From assembly GCF_004343725.1 (NCBI RefSeq), contig NZ_PTQW01000033.1:1-64000 (forward strand): 64,000 nucleotides of DNA, read 5' to 3'. The translations under genes were made by a program, and so were the position numbers. Of the stretch, positions 1-9,199 are shown piece after piece; position 1 is the first letter of the stretch, and every line of letters begins with the position of its first letter. Source of the DNA: Treponema sp. J25. Lineage in GTDB: Bacteria > Spirochaetota > Spirochaetia > Treponematales > Breznakiellaceae. Below the pieces are notes generated by a model. The model made no database searches. It was given only the letters and a program-made list of their open reading frames with translations, and was not told the origin of the DNA.

Positions 1-126
1 AAAAAAACCCTTGAAACGTTGCATATTGGGACTATTATACAGCCCTCTAACAAAATGAAAATAAAAGAAGAAGGATGGCGCTTTGAACCATTTCAGGGGG
101 TAACTATTAAGCATAGAAATCCCTAA
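1..126 (+). CDS. C-terminal end of an unknown protein (partial)
   Basis: Frame 1 is open from the first base of the window to a TAA at 124-126 and gives 41 residues ending in GWRFEPFQGVTIKHRNP. The gene would start upstream of the window. Composition is protein-like, with mixed charged and aromatic residues, but the stretch is too short to assign a family. An internal ATG at 55 has no good ribosome binding site, so a free 23-residue peptide is less likely than the tail of a longer protein. It converges with the hydrogenase-like chemoreceptor gene ending at 191; no clear terminator is seen between them. Confidence 0.35.
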   Translation, partial: KKTLETLHIGTIIQPSNKMKIKEEGWRFEPFQGVTIKHRNP

Positions 127-190
127 GGCATGGACCTCTTTCAGTAAATTGAAATAAGAGAGTGTTACATTAGAGAGTCCCGAACCTATA

Positions 191-2275
191 CTATCCTGCC
201 ATGGATGATTCTTTCCGCTGGTGAGTCTCAGGAAGCACCCGTATTTCTTGAATAACCCGTCCACTTAATTCATCTACTCGACGGGCTGCAGTCGCTACGG
301 TCTCTGTATACTCCTTTATTTTATCAAGCCGTTCCAGGATCTGTTTGCTTCCCGCATGTTGTTCAAAAACAATCTCTTTTATTTTCTGTTGATGTTCCAT
401 AAGCTCTTGGACCCGAGAAAACACCTGGGCAAAACTCTCACTCGTTTTTTCTGCCTGAGAAGAACTCCGATCTATGAGGTCTTTTATCTCCTGTAAGAAC
501 CGGGCAATAGAAGTGGCCTGCCCTGCTACATGTTCAGCAAGTTTTTTTATCTCCGTAGCAACCACCGCAAACCCCTTGCCAAGGGCTCCCGCATGGGCTG
601 CTTCTATTGCCGCATTAATAGCCAGAAGGTTTGTTTGGTGGGCTATATCTTCAATCACCGCACTTGCCTCAAGAATAGTCACCGAACGATGGGCTATCTC
701 TTCCATGTAACGGGAAATACCTTGAATATTTTGTCGATTCTCCTCTGAAGCATTCATAAGATGCTCTGAAGCTGTAATAGTAGAAAGGACAAGGGTATTT
801 ATGTAATTTATATTTTCCACCATCTCCACAATATTCTGAGAAGACTCTTTCATAAAAAGGTGAAGTGCCGTAGTTACTTCATTAAGTTCATCAATAGGAG
901 CCTCACTTTGTTTCAGAGTTTCGATACTACGGACAGAAAACTCCTTGAGCATCTGAGAAAGATTTTCTTTATAACTATCATGGAGCCGCCGGATTTCCTT
1001 TTCCATGTAGTGACGACAATTCTCTGGTTTATTAAGGCCATTATAGATTGCCACTGCCATTTGTTCGCAGCTATTGTAACCACAGGCACTACAATTCAGA
1101 ATATCCCGGTCCGATTCTTTGTAGGTCTCTCGGTTAATCCGAGCGATAAAAGAGGCATCCGGTTCCCGAATAGTATTTTTAAAAACAGGGGACCGATCAA
1201 TATAATGACGAAGGTACAAACCGGGTTTCCAAAAATGTTTGATTGTAGTAAGCAATTTTCGCTGATTTCTATAGTGTTTCATGGCTTTTTGAGCCCGTTC
1301 TTCTATTCTTTTTTCTACTTTATCCAGATTTTTGCCTTGATTTAATGTTCCCGGTCCCCCATTACAACCCATCTCACAACTTAAACAATCCACAAGTTCA
1401 AAAATGGGAGCCTCTCCTGCCTGGATGGTAGCACCCAAATGAGCAAAATAATGGTACACTTCTGGGCCTTCTATTTTACGGGTTTTTCCTGAAATATCAG
1501 GAATATGACGGGCGACCGTTCGCATAAGCCCTCCCGGAGAAGAGAAGAGTACCGCCCGTTCTGCTCGGGGACCTTCAAATTCTACCTCTGGATATTGCTC
1601 GAGATCCAGTTGTGCTTCCTCTAAATACTGATGAATAGAACGAAAGGTAACGTTATAGTCCCCGATTCCCACCGCATCAAATTCCCGCCGTTTCGCATAA
1701 CAGGGAGAAATAGCCGCAAGTTTGTAGTCCCGGTATTCGGGGAAAAATTGTCTGATCATTTTAAAGGTATGCACCATGGGGCTATCCACAGGAGCAAGCA
1801 GAGAAATAAGTTCAGGGCGGTAGGTTTCGATAAAGCTTACAATCGCAGGACAGGGTTGGGCTATGATACAATCCGGTTTTTGTTCTTTTTTGTATTTCAG
1901 ATAGGAATAGACGGTCAGTTCTGCCCCAAAGCTCACATCAAAACAGGCCCGGACTCCCAGGCTTCGTAAAAAACCAGCTAGTTTCTTATACCGGCCTTCA
2001 AAACCACTGGCCGCAGCGGGAGCCACAATGGCAACAATTTTTTCTCCTCGCGTCAGAGCATCGCGAAAAGTCTGCCAATCATCTATTCCCACCCGAGCTC
2101 CATGGGTACAGGCGGCGAGGCAGGCTCCACAGCCAAGACAGAGATCACTATTTACTTTTACATAATCCCCTGAACCGTCGTTGCACATTTTAGCAGGACA
2201 GACACTAATGCAACGATGACAATTCACACATTTTTCTTCAATCACTTTAATAACTGGTCGTTGCTTTGGCAACAT
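191..2275 (-). CDS. [FeFe]-hydrogenase-like H-cluster domain fused to a chemoreceptor signalling domain
   Basis: Predicted soluble sensor of 694 residues. Two 4Fe-4S ferredoxin motifs come first (Cys16/19/22/26 and Cys46/49/52/56). An iron-hydrogenase large-subunit-like region follows (about 75-310) with three motif remnants: QPCPA around Cys142, SPCYAK around Cys192, and [11 protein letters not shown] with Cys297/300/304. A further Fe-S motif is Cys395-x2-Cys398-x4-Cys403-x16-Cys420. Residues about 480-680 form a methyl-accepting coiled coil with the hairpin tip [15 protein letters not shown]. There is no membrane segment or PAS domain. The first H-cluster motif has one Cys where catalytic enzymes usually have two, as in sensory hydrogenases, so sensing of H2 or redox state is more likely than turnover (inference). 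GGGAGG precedes the ATG. No hydrogenase maturation genes are in the window. Confidence 0.88.
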   Translation of the reverse strand: MLPKQRPVIKVIEEKCVNCHRCISVCPAKMCNDGSGDYVKVNSDLCLGCGACLAACTHGARVGIDDWQTFRDALTRGEKIVAIVAPAAASGFEGRYKKLAGFLRSLGVRACFDVSFGAELTVYSYLKYKKEQKPDCIIAQPCPAIVSFIETYRPELISLLAPVDSPMVHTFKMIRQFFPEYRDYKLAAISPCYAKRREFDAVGIGDYNVTFRSIHQYLEEAQLDLEQYPEVEFEGPRAERAVLFSSPGGLMRTVARHIPDISGKTRKIEGPEVYHYFAHLGATIQAGEAPIFELVDCLSCEMGCNGGPGTLNQGKNLDKVEKRIEERAQKAMKHYRNQRKLLTTIKHFWKPGLYLRHYIDRSPVFKNTIREPDASFIARINRETYKESDRDILNCSACGYNSCEQMAVAIYNGLNKPENCRHYMEKEIRRLHDSYKENLSQMLKEFSVRSIETLKQSEAPIDELNEVTTALHLFMKESSQNIVEMVENINYINTLVLSTITASEHLMNASEENRQNIQGISRYMEEIAHRSVTILEASAVIEDIAHQTNLLAINAAIEAAHAGALGKGFAVVATEIKKLAEHVAGQATSIARFLQEIKDLIDRSSSQAEKTSESFAQVFSRVQELMEHQQKIKEIVFEQHAGSKQILERLDKIKEYTETVATAARRVDELSGRVIQEIRVLPETHQRKESSMAG

Positions 2276-2462
2276 ACTTTTTCCCTCCCAAGCTTTTTGT
2301 ATTTATTAAGCAAACAGACGCTTATGCCCATTCTTGGAGAAATACTATTACTCTTACCTAAGATCTTGTATCAATCGGAGGATCGTGCACTTTTTTCTTT
2401 CCGAAACACTATTTTTCCTCTTTTTCTCCTTATCAATCTTTTTATTATTGAAAAATGCCCAA

Positions 2463-2509
2463 GGCCCCTTTTCGATGTTTATCTTAAAACGCTTCTTTAA
2501 GGGGCCCCT
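2463..2509. other. Inverted repeat between two minus-strand genes
   Basis: The 245-base gap 2276-2520, between acetolactate decarboxylase and the downstream hydrogenase-like receptor, has no supported gene. It contains inverted arms GGCCCCTT and AAGGGGCC separated by about 26 bases, with a smaller internal CTTAAA/TTTAAG hairpin. No uridine run follows on the minus strand, so a classical terminator is not supported. It may partly insulate the two genes. Confidence 0.3.
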
Positions 2510-2520
2510 ACTGCCAATTC

Positions 2521-3294
2521 TTATTGCTCTATTTTCTTGAGTTCCTCTTTATCCTGCTTTAACGTCGTAGTAAAGAAATCACTTTGCGATGGCAGGGTAA
2601 GCTGCAACCCGTAAGTATAGTCGATTTCTACCGTTGCTTTGGGCATATCAATTTCAAGAAGATGCCCTCCAAAAGAAAGGTCCTTGGAAAGAAAATGCAG
2701 ATGGAACCCGGCCATGTTAACTCCTGCCATATATTCAGGGAGCCATACCCCTATGAGGGTCCCTTCGATGTTTTTTGCTTCGAAGGTAGGTTGATTCTTG
2801 GTTACTTCTACCAGTCGAGGGTAGGGTTTTTGCTGTTTTGGGACACTTCGGGTTTTCACATAGGCCGCCGTTCCTGTTATCTTGATAAGATATGGAATAT
2901 TCTTAGTAGGAAGGGCTTTGAGAATAGCGTCGTAAAGAGCCGCTAAAGAAGAGACGGGTTCGCTAATTTGTATTTTTTGATCGGTATCAAAAAAACTGAC
3001 CGCCGCAAAGGGGGTTTTGACAGTCTTTGCTACCTTGTATACCTTTCCATCCGCCTTTACCTGATAACAGGTCCCATTAAGGATAATCATCTCACCGTCA
3101 AGACCATCGAAGGTCCCGATACCGGTATCGCCATATTTTAACAGCGTTTCGATGGGCTCTACCCCATCGTAAACCCCCTCTTGTAAAGCCCCAAGGGTGG
3201 AAACCTGATAGATCACATCTCCTTTGCTCTGGGCAAACAGGGAGAAGCCGAAAACCACAAACAGTACCGCTGTCCAAAAGATGTTTCTCTTCAT
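2521..3294 (-). CDS. alsD: Alpha-acetolactate decarboxylase, exported form
   Basis: Converts alpha-acetolactate to acetoin, part of the pyruvate-to-acetoin/butanediol route. The 257-residue protein has an N-terminal signal peptide (hydrophobic about 5-20, ending FAQS). The decarboxylase body includes GTFDGLDGEM near residue 60 and the zinc-binding pattern His198-x-His200-x10-His211, matching the three histidines of the Bacillus enzyme. Length fits the family. GGAGG lies upstream of the ATG, and a promoter (TTGCCA, 16 bases, TATTAT) is divergent from that of the Cache gene. No acetolactate synthase is nearby. The signal peptide implies action outside the cytoplasm, which is unusual for an intermediate made in the cytoplasm. 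Confidence 0.9.
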   Translation of the reverse strand: MKRNIFWTAVLFVVFGFSLFAQSKGDVIYQVSTLGALQEGVYDGVEPIETLLKYGDTGIGTFDGLDGEMIILNGTCYQVKADGKVYKVAKTVKTPFAAVSFFDTDQKIQISEPVSSLAALYDAILKALPTKNIPYLIKITGTAAYVKTRSVPKQQKPYPRLVEVTKNQPTFEAKNIEGTLIGVWLPEYMAGVNMAGFHLHFLSKDLSFGGHLLEIDMPKATVEIDYTYGLQLTLPSQSDFFTTTLKQDKEELKKIEQ

Positions 3295-3313
3295 GAGAAC
3301 CTCCGTTTTTTTA

Positions 3314-3341
3314 ATAATACGCTAAAACAGAAAAATGGCAA
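3314..3341 (-). promoter_or_regulatory. Predicted promoter of alsD
   Basis: On the minus strand, TTGCCA (3336-3341) and TATTAT (3314-3319) are separated by 16 bases, 20 bases upstream of the alsD start codon. Read by eye; it faces away from the Cache-gene promoter in the same 130-base divergent gap. Confidence 0.5.
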
Positions 3342-3357
3342 CTTTTTTTTTTAAAAA

Positions 3358-3386
3358 TTGACAATTTATATAAAGCGTTCCATAAT
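3358..3386 (+). promoter_or_regulatory. Predicted promoter of the secreted Cache gene
   Basis: A consensus -35 TTGACA (3358-3363) is followed after 17 bases by CATAAT (3381-3386). A strong GGAGGAGG ribosome binding site lies just before the ATG at 3425. This is one of the best sigma-70-type promoters in the window. Confidence 0.65.
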
Positions 3387-3424
3387 AAAACAACATAGAA
3401 AATCCAATGGGGAGGAGGTAAATC

Positions 3425-3931
3425 ATGATCAAAACAAGAAAGGCTATTCTTTTCCTTTGTGTGGCCCTGAGTGGAACCCTTCTTTTTGCCCAAACAAAGA
3501 CAAAGATCGATCCCGAAAAGGAAAAGAAGGTCATTGATCTTGTAAACAGGGGGATTGCATACATTAACAAGAATGGTATTGAACAGGCCGTAAAGGCCTT
3601 CCAGGATCCGAAAGGAGGCTTTATCGAAGGAGAATTCTACATCTTCCTGTATGACTTTGAAGGAAACGCCTTGGTCGTCGGAAGCAATACGAGCCTCATA
3701 GGAAAGAATTTGATGAATATTTCCAGTACCGATCGGAACGGGAACAAGGTCTATCAGGTAAAGGAACTTATCAATATTGCAAAAACGAAAGGAGAAGGCT
3801 GGTTCGAGTGGGCATGGCAAAACCCGGAAACGAAAAAATTTGGGCCTAAACGGGGCTATGCTAAACGAATCGACGTGCAAGGGAAATCCTACATGATTGG
3901 TTCTGGTTACTATGTAGGAGACGAGGAATAA
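3425..3931 (+). CDS. Secreted single Cache-domain protein
   Basis: Small exported sensor-like protein of 168 residues. A signal peptide covers about 1-22 (ending LLFAQ). The rest resembles a single Cache domain of the sCache_2 type: a helical lead (VIDLVNRGIAYINKNG), then the IFLYDFEGNALV strand, LIGKNLMN, GEGWFEWAWQNPETKK and a closing SYMIGSGYY. Such domains usually form the ligand-binding part of a chemoreceptor or histidine kinase. Here no membrane or signalling part is attached. The next gene, 48 bases downstream, is a membrane chemoreceptor, so the Cache protein may act as its periplasmic ligand-binding partner (inference). It has its own strong promoter and ribosome binding site. Confidence 0.8.
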   Translation: MIKTRKAILFLCVALSGTLLFAQTKTKIDPEKEKKVIDLVNRGIAYINKNGIEQAVKAFQDPKGGFIEGEFYIFLYDFEGNALVVGSNTSLIGKNLMNISSTDRNGNKVYQVKELINIAKTKGEGWFEWAWQNPETKKFGPKRGYAKRIDVQGKSYMIGSGYYVGDEE

Positions 3932-3942
3932 CAAGAGTCACA

Positions 3943-3965
3943 GGAAGGGGCTCTAAGCCCCCTCC
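3943..3965 (+). terminator. Hairpin between Cache gene and chemoreceptor (attenuator-like)
   Basis: Arms GGAAGGGGCT and AGCCCCCTCC form a 10-bp stem with one mismatch around a 3-base loop. Only a weak TTCAATCC follows, so termination would be partial. It could lower receptor expression relative to the secreted Cache protein. Confidence 0.4.
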
Positions 3966-3979
3966 TTCAATCCATCATT

Positions 3980-5785
3980 GTGAGAGCAGCGATGAAAATG
4001 TCCTTTAATAACATAAAACTATTTCAAAAACTATTAGCCATTCCGGTATTAGTAATATGTGTATTTTTGTTAGTGATAGGATTCTTCTATATCAACCAAA
4101 AGAATATTCAAAGAAGCATTGGAGGTTTTAACACCTCTTTAACTAATTATAAAAAGAGTTTGGAATTTTCAAAACTGCTCAACACTAGCTTTGAGCGGAT
4201 GCTACTCACTGCTCAATATTACACCTCGGGGATCCATTCCGAAAAACAAACGAAGCAGGATATAGAAGAGATAAAACAATCCCTTGAGGAACTAAAAAAA
4301 TCCTTTGAGTTTTTCGAAGGGATCATCAGTTCCGAAGTATATCAAAAGACAAAAGAGGCTATTAGCGTATATATTGAATTTTCCCATTACTATGTAGATT
4401 CCATCCTTATAGAAGCCTCTGTTGTGGCGGGGTATCTTCCTTCGCTTCACGAAAGTTTCATCGCTCTGGAAAGTATCGTAACTGAAAGCAGTACTCTTTT
4501 GGAACAGGATTTTCTTAAAACCAAGATAAGTCTTGAAACTCAACTTTCCTCTTTTGCCCGTTTTCTCATTATTGTATTAATCGTGAGTGCCTTTCTCTTC
4601 TTTGGTCTTTCTTTTCTTATTTCGAGAGCCATCATGAGGCGCATGCAAAAAATATTATTTTTTATGAAAGACCTTTCAGAAGGGAAACTTATCACCGAAA
4701 TTCAGGATCCCTATCATGATGAAATTGGAAGTATCATACAGCTTTCCCACGAAGTACGATCCTATTTAGTAACAATGGTAAGAAACATTTCTGACGTAAT
4801 CCGGAGTAATCGGGATATAGTGAACCGTCTTTCCAATCAAACCTCTGAGTTTACTTCTGCAATAGAAGAAATACGCAGTCAGACCGGTATTATGAATAAA
4901 AACACTGCGTTACTCCATGAACAGATAGATGCGGCTAGCATTGCAACAGGCGAAATAAAGAAAGAAATCGATGATATTGTTCATACTATCCAGGAACAAT
5001 TTAATCTTAATCAAAAAGCAGCTGAACTTATCACTCTATTTATTAATGATATTTATTCTATTTCTCAATTAACAAAAGAAAAGGTAAGCACTGCCCGGGA
5101 GCTTATTTCAAAAACATCTACTGCTGAAGGTGTTATAAATGATTATCATGTTTTAATGGAAGAAATGAAAAAATCCACTGAAGCAATTTCGGAAATGATC
5201 AGTATCGTTACCACCGTAGCAGAACAAACAAACCTCCTTGCTCTTAATGCGGCTATCGAAGCAGCCCATGCAGGAGAAGCAGGAAAAGGGTTTGCCGTAG
5301 TGGCTGATGAAATAAAAAAACTTTCGGAACTTACAAAAGAAAGGGTAGAAACAGCAAGTATTTCTTTACAAGAACTTATAGAAAAAATCCATCGAGGATC
5401 CGATTACAGCAAAGACACACAGCAAATAATCCTAGATATCTTGAATGGCATTAAAACTGTTACCGGCAGCATTGAAGAAATTGGTACTATTATGGAACGA
5501 ACTAATGAACAAAGCCTGCAAATTAAGGAGGCTATAGGGAAACTTCAAGAAATTAGCAAGCTTATCAATAGCTCTAGTTCCACTATCGATTCTAGAACAG
5601 CCCTCATCAACACCTCGATAGAGAAGATAAAGACCCTTTCCCTGGAACACAAAAACGGAATAGGAGAAATAACAATAGGAATTCAGCAGATTTTCGAATT
5701 AACGCCGATGCTTACCAATCTAAGCAAAACAAATCAAACTAATAATGCTATACTGGAAAAAGAAATAGCAGAATTTGTGATTTAA
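3980..5785 (+). CDS. Methyl-accepting chemotaxis protein, membrane bound
   Basis: Transmembrane chemoreceptor of about 600 residues that would pass ligand signals to the CheA-CheW array. Membrane segments lie at about 15-37 and 193-215. The periplasmic part (38-192) is helical and looks like a four-helix-bundle sensor, not a Cache fold. A HAMP-like linker follows (216-270), then the signalling coiled coil with hairpin [20 protein letters not shown] near residue 415. There is no C-terminal CheR-binding pentapeptide. The start is ambiguous: GTG at 3980 or ATG at 3992 (MKMSFNNIK), neither with a strong ribosome binding site. It follows the secreted Cache gene and is probably co-transcribed with it. 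Confidence 0.9.
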   Translation: MRAAMKMSFNNIKLFQKLLAIPVLVICVFLLVIGFFYINQKNIQRSIGGFNTSLTNYKKSLEFSKLLNTSFERMLLTAQYYTSGIHSEKQTKQDIEEIKQSLEELKKSFEFFEGIISSEVYQKTKEAISVYIEFSHYYVDSILIEASVVAGYLPSLHESFIALESIVTESSTLLEQDFLKTKISLETQLSSFARFLIIVLIVSAFLFFGLSFLISRAIMRRMQKILFFMKDLSEGKLITEIQDPYHDEIGSIIQLSHEVRSYLVTMVRNISDVIRSNRDIVNRLSNQTSEFTSAIEEIRSQTGIMNKNTALLHEQIDAASIATGEIKKEIDDIVHTIQEQFNLNQKAAELITLFINDIYSISQLTKEKVSTARELISKTSTAEGVINDYHVLMEEMKKSTEAISEMISIVTTVAEQTNLLALNAAIEAAHAGEAGKGFAVVADEIKKLSELTKERVETASISLQELIEKIHRGSDYSKDTQQIILDILNGIKTVTGSIEEIGTIMERTNEQSLQIKEAIGKLQEISKLINSSSSTIDSRTALINTSIEKIKTLSLEHKNGIGEITIGIQQIFELTPMLTNLSKTNQTNNAILEKEIAEFVI

Positions 5786-5917
5786 TTTTTTCCCTTCAGA
5801 GTTACCAAGAAGGGGTCCGTAAATCTTTATAAAGCTAAGAGTATCTTTCTTTTGAGCGAGATTGTACAGTCCTATTCCCCCTTCCCTTACCCCTTATTTT
5901 CCGCTAGTATGAGGGCC

Positions 5918-6502
5918 ATGAATTTCTGGTTTGCCACTAATAACGAACATAAAAGAAAGGAACTCCAGGCTATTCTGGGAGGGATTCTCATCCATATTCC
6001 CCGAGACCGGGGACTCTCTTTTGACCCGGAAGAAACAGGTACCACTTTTGTAGAAAACGCCCTCATTAAGGCCCGGGCCCTTTATGAACTTGTAAAAGAA
6101 CCGGTCATTGCCGATGATTCGGGCCTCTGTGTGGATGCCCTGGGAGGGCGCCCTGGGATTCATTCGGCCCGTTACGGCGAAAAGGAAGGGAAAAAACTAG
6201 ACAGCCATGAGCGGAATCAATTGTTACTTGCTGAAATGGCTGGTATTCAAGACCGGCGCGCCCATTTTGTCTGTGCCATGGTATTGTATTTCGGACGAGA
6301 TCGTTTCTATCTTGTACAGGAAACGCTGGAGGGAGAGCTCGCTACCGAAGAACGGGGTAATGGCGGTTTTGGCTACGATCCTATTCTTTACTTACCTCAG
6401 TACGGAAAAACGGTGGCAGAATTATCGGAAGAAGAAAAAAATCGTATAAGTCACCGTGGTAAGGCAGGACGCATCCTTCGCCAGATACTGGAACAGGTAT
6501 GA
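5918..6502 (+). CDS. rdgB: Non-canonical purine NTP pyrophosphatase (RdgB/HAM1)
   Basis: House-cleaning enzyme that hydrolyses dITP, ITP and XTP to the monophosphate and pyrophosphate. Family signatures are FATNNEHKRKEL at the N-terminus, ADDSGLCVDALGGRPGIHSARY in the middle, GNGGFGYDPI, and SHRGKA near the end. The open frame extends back to 5852, but the ATG at 5918 has GAGGG just upstream and gives MNFWFATNN with 194 residues, the usual family length. It stands between the chemoreceptor and an anion permease, with about 70 bases to the latter. Confidence 0.9.
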   Translation: MNFWFATNNEHKRKELQAILGGILIHIPRDRGLSFDPEETGTTFVENALIKARALYELVKEPVIADDSGLCVDALGGRPGIHSARYGEKEGKKLDSHERNQLLLAEMAGIQDRRAHFVCAMVLYFGRDRFYLVQETLEGELATEERGNGGFGYDPILYLPQYGKTVAELSEEEKNRISHRGKAGRILRQILEQV

Positions 6503-6572
6503 TGAAAAGAAAGTTTTCTCTCTCATAGAGAACTCAATATAGATAACTCATTACCAAACCAGTAATTAAAAG

Positions 6573-7832
6573 ATGGAACAGGTATTCAAGCAACTCTTTT
6601 CAGGAAATCAATATATCATTGACATCCTTCTTGTTGTTACCCTCGCTGGGATCGCCATAGGAAGAATTCCCCGCCTCAGAATGAATCGGGCGAGCATCGC
6701 CTTTGCAGGGGCCGCCCTTCTTTTGCTTACGGGGGCAATTGCACCAGAAGAGGCTCTTAAAAGTATCGACCTGGGAACCCTCATTCTGATTCTTTCCATG
6801 ATGATCATTACCGCAAATCTTAAATTCTCCGGTTTTTTTGACCTTGCCAGTACCACCGTACTTCGTCTTGCCCATACCCCCCGGCGGCTTCTTCTGTTCA
6901 TCATGGTTACTTCGGGACTCCTCTCGGCGCTCTTCTTAAATGATACCATCTGTATCATGATGACCCCCCTCGTAGCTTCCCTTGTTCTCCGGGCCCGGAG
7001 GAATCCCCTTCCCTATCTTATTGCCCTTGCCGTAAGTGCCAACATTGGTTCGGCGGCAACCATCATCGGGAATCCCCAGAACATGCTCATCGGTGCTTCA
7101 AGTGGTATTCCCTTTGTACGATTTACCAGTTTTTTATGGGTCCCCTCTCTTGTAGGCATCCTCATTGCCTACGGAATAGTACTCATCGTTTTTGCCGGGG
7201 AGTTTTTTAGGACTACCTCGCTCTTTATCCCTGAAGCTGGAGGAAAGCAAGAAAATCGCCTATTCCGCCCCCTTCTGTATAAAAGCGGGATTGCCATTGG
7301 TATTATGACCGTCTGTTTTGTCCTTAATATGCCTGTCTATGAAGCGGCCATGTTGGGAGCCGCTTTGCTTTTAATTACCCGCCGCATTAAACCAGAGCGG
7401 GTATTTGCCGAATTAGATTGGACAATCATTGCCTTTTTTGGGGGGCTGTTTATTATTACCGCCGCCGTAGCTCGAACCGAGGCATTCCAGCTTTTCGTAC
7501 AAAAGGGAATGCCCCTCGTTGGAGGAAGTCTCGCCAATTTCTCAATTTTTACCCTCCTCCTCTCTAATCTTATTTCCAATGTTCCTGCGGTGATGCTGAT
7601 GCGTCCCCTGGTAAGTTACTTCGACAATCCCGAAAAGGCCTGGCTTGTCATGGCCATGGCAAGTACCTACGCCGGCAATCTTACCCTTTTAGGTTCGGTG
7701 GCAAATCTCATCGTTGCAGAAGGGGCCAAACGGTTTGGTGTCGAAATTCGCTTCATCGATTATCTTAAGGTAGGACTTCCTGTCACCCTTATCACTATCG
7801 CCTTTGGGACCTGGTGGCTCCTCCTGGTATAA
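6573..7832 (+). CDS. Anion/citrate-type permease (ArsB/NhaD/SLC13-like)
   Basis: Polytopic inner-membrane transporter of 419 residues with about ten to twelve hydrophobic segments. Two inverted halves carry the family's re-entrant signatures: NDTICIMMTPLV with NIGSAATIIGNPQNMLIG in the first half, and NLISNVPAVMLM with STYAGNLTLLGSVANLIV in the second. This fits the ion-transporter superfamily that includes citrate, arsenite and Na+/H+ carriers. The substrate cannot be read from sequence; there is no arsenic or citrate metabolism gene nearby. Confidence 0.8.
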   Translation: MEQVFKQLFSGNQYIIDILLVVTLAGIAIGRIPRLRMNRASIAFAGAALLLLTGAIAPEEALKSIDLGTLILILSMMIITANLKFSGFFDLASTTVLRLAHTPRRLLLFIMVTSGLLSALFLNDTICIMMTPLVASLVLRARRNPLPYLIALAVSANIGSAATIIGNPQNMLIGASSGIPFVRFTSFLWVPSLVGILIAYGIVLIVFAGEFFRTTSLFIPEAGGKQENRLFRPLLYKSGIAIGIMTVCFVLNMPVYEAAMLGAALLLITRRIKPERVFAELDWTIIAFFGGLFIITAAVARTEAFQLFVQKGMPLVGGSLANFSIFTLLLSNLISNVPAVMLMRPLVSYFDNPEKAWLVMAMASTYAGNLTLLGSVANLIVAEGAKRFGVEIRFIDYLKVGLPVTLITIAFGTWWLLLV

Positions 7833-7912
7833 CTGAATAGCATGGCCCGCCGCTCATATTCGGGGGATCACTCCATGTTAACATCCTCCGCCACCGGGCC
7901 TATTAAACGGCC

Positions 7913-8515
7913 TTACCTTGTAAAGCTGTGCTCATGGCAGCGGGTACTTCTTTCCAGGTATTCCCGGGCAGCGGGATCTATACTGCACTCCACATCGCCA
8001 TAAAAACGTTGCAGGAACTCCAGTACCTCTACCGATTTCTCCTGCAATATATAATTGTTAACTGAAAGTTTTTTTGCATACAACATTTTCTTAAGACCCC
8101 GAAAAGGATGAACGTGCTCGGGTTTCAAATAAAACTGAAATACCACTTTGGGATCCTTTCCGCGATTTCCCAGGATGAAGCCGGACACATAGTCCACCTT
8201 GATTTTCTGGAGAGCCTCTTTTTTGTAAACAATCTCTTCGCGCTTATCCCCAACTTCAATCACCACCCCTGAAGGGGTCATAATCAATTTTCTCATGGCA
8301 AGATACTTAAAAGCAAGAAAGGTAGGAAGCATTACCTGGAGAGCGCAATATACAAAAATAAGAAAGGTCGTCCAGTTCGAAGTAAACTGCTTCCATCCTA
8401 TCAGCAATATGAGTCCATATAACACACCAATAATGAGCCAATAATCCCCCCAGGACTGGGTAACCACTATGGCTTTTTCAGAAGGGACAGAAAGCGGTTC
8501 GTTGGGGTCTTTCAT
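7913..8515 (-). CDS. Two-helix membrane protein of unknown function
   Basis: 200 residues. Two membrane helices lie at about 27-42 and 48-72, followed by a soluble basic domain with alternating hydrophobic residues (LIMTPSGVVIEVGDKREEIVYKK). That layout resembles bacterial membrane proteins with a PH-like domain of the YcxB or YdbT kind, but I do not recognise a specific family. Two histidines and a Cys lie near the C-terminus (RCHEHS). No close ribosome binding site is visible before the ATG. Convergent with the permease gene. Confidence 0.6.
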   Translation of the reverse strand: MKDPNEPLSVPSEKAIVVTQSWGDYWLIIGVLYGLILLIGWKQFTSNWTTFLIFVYCALQVMLPTFLAFKYLAMRKLIMTPSGVVIEVGDKREEIVYKKEALQKIKVDYVSGFILGNRGKDPKVVFQFYLKPEHVHPFRGLKKMLYAKKLSVNNYILQEKSVEVLEFLQRFYGDVECSIDPAAREYLERSTRCHEHSFTR

Positions 8516-8712
8516 ACGGAAAAGAGTATACTATCTCCTCTTTTAGTTTTCAATTTTTTAATTGCAAAAAATGGAAGAGACCCTGGTGAGCCTTCTCCAG
8601 AGAGTCATTGCATCGCAGACTCAGAAGATGAGGAAGGGGCCCCTTTTATTTTTTACTCCTTTTTAGTAGTGTAAGGGGGTTCCCACAACTACCCTCATCT
8701 GGAGTATCACAT

Positions 8713-9192
8713 ATGAGCATTGAAACGTTGCTTTGGACGGGCCTTCTGGCCATCCTTCCCATATCGGAATTGCGGGGAGCCATCCCCTACGCCATTGCCC
8801 AGGGTATGAGCTGGCCCCTTGCCTATCTTTATAGTGTGGCTCTGAATGCCCTGGTGGCGCCCCTTTGCTGGCTGTTCCTGGCTACGCTTCACCGGCTTCT
8901 TTCTCACCTTCCCTGGTATGAGCGTTTCTTTAACCGGATTATCGAACGGGCCCGAATCAAAATTCATCCCCAGATTGAAAAGTGGGGCTGGCTGGGGATT
9001 GCGGCCTTCGTGGCCGTTCCCCTGCCGGTTACCGGGGCCTGGACAGGGACCCTGGGGGCCTGGGTGCTGGGGCTGGACAGGAAAAAAACCCTCCTCTCCG
9101 TAACCATCGGGGTTGCCCTCGCAGGAATCATTGTGACGGCGGTGGTGCTCCTGGGACTTACGGCTTTTTCAATCTTTGTAAAAACCCTATAA
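8713..9192 (+). CDS. Small multidrug-export family protein (COG2426 type)
   Basis: Membrane protein of 159 residues with about four helices. It has the family start ILPISELRGAIPYAI, a loop with RARIKIHPQIEKWGWLG, and the second signature VAVPLPVTGAWTGTLGAWVLGL. The family is annotated as small multidrug export, but the biochemical evidence I know of is thin. GGAG precedes the ATG. It lies 7 bases before the helicase gene, suggesting co-transcription. The 197-base gap before it has an AT-rich stretch but no gene. Confidence 0.75.
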   Translation: MSIETLLWTGLLAILPISELRGAIPYAIAQGMSWPLAYLYSVALNALVAPLCWLFLATLHRLLSHLPWYERFFNRIIERARIKIHPQIEKWGWLGIAAFVAVPLPVTGAWTGTLGAWVLGLDRKKTLLSVTIGVALAGIIVTAVVLLGLTAFSIFVKTL

Positions 9193-9199
9193 TGAGCCC

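Noticed and set aside
860-1969. Plus-strand open frames inside the hydrogenase-chemoreceptor gene
   Set aside because: They are shadows of a gene with unmistakable motifs on the minus strand and show no start signals or domains.
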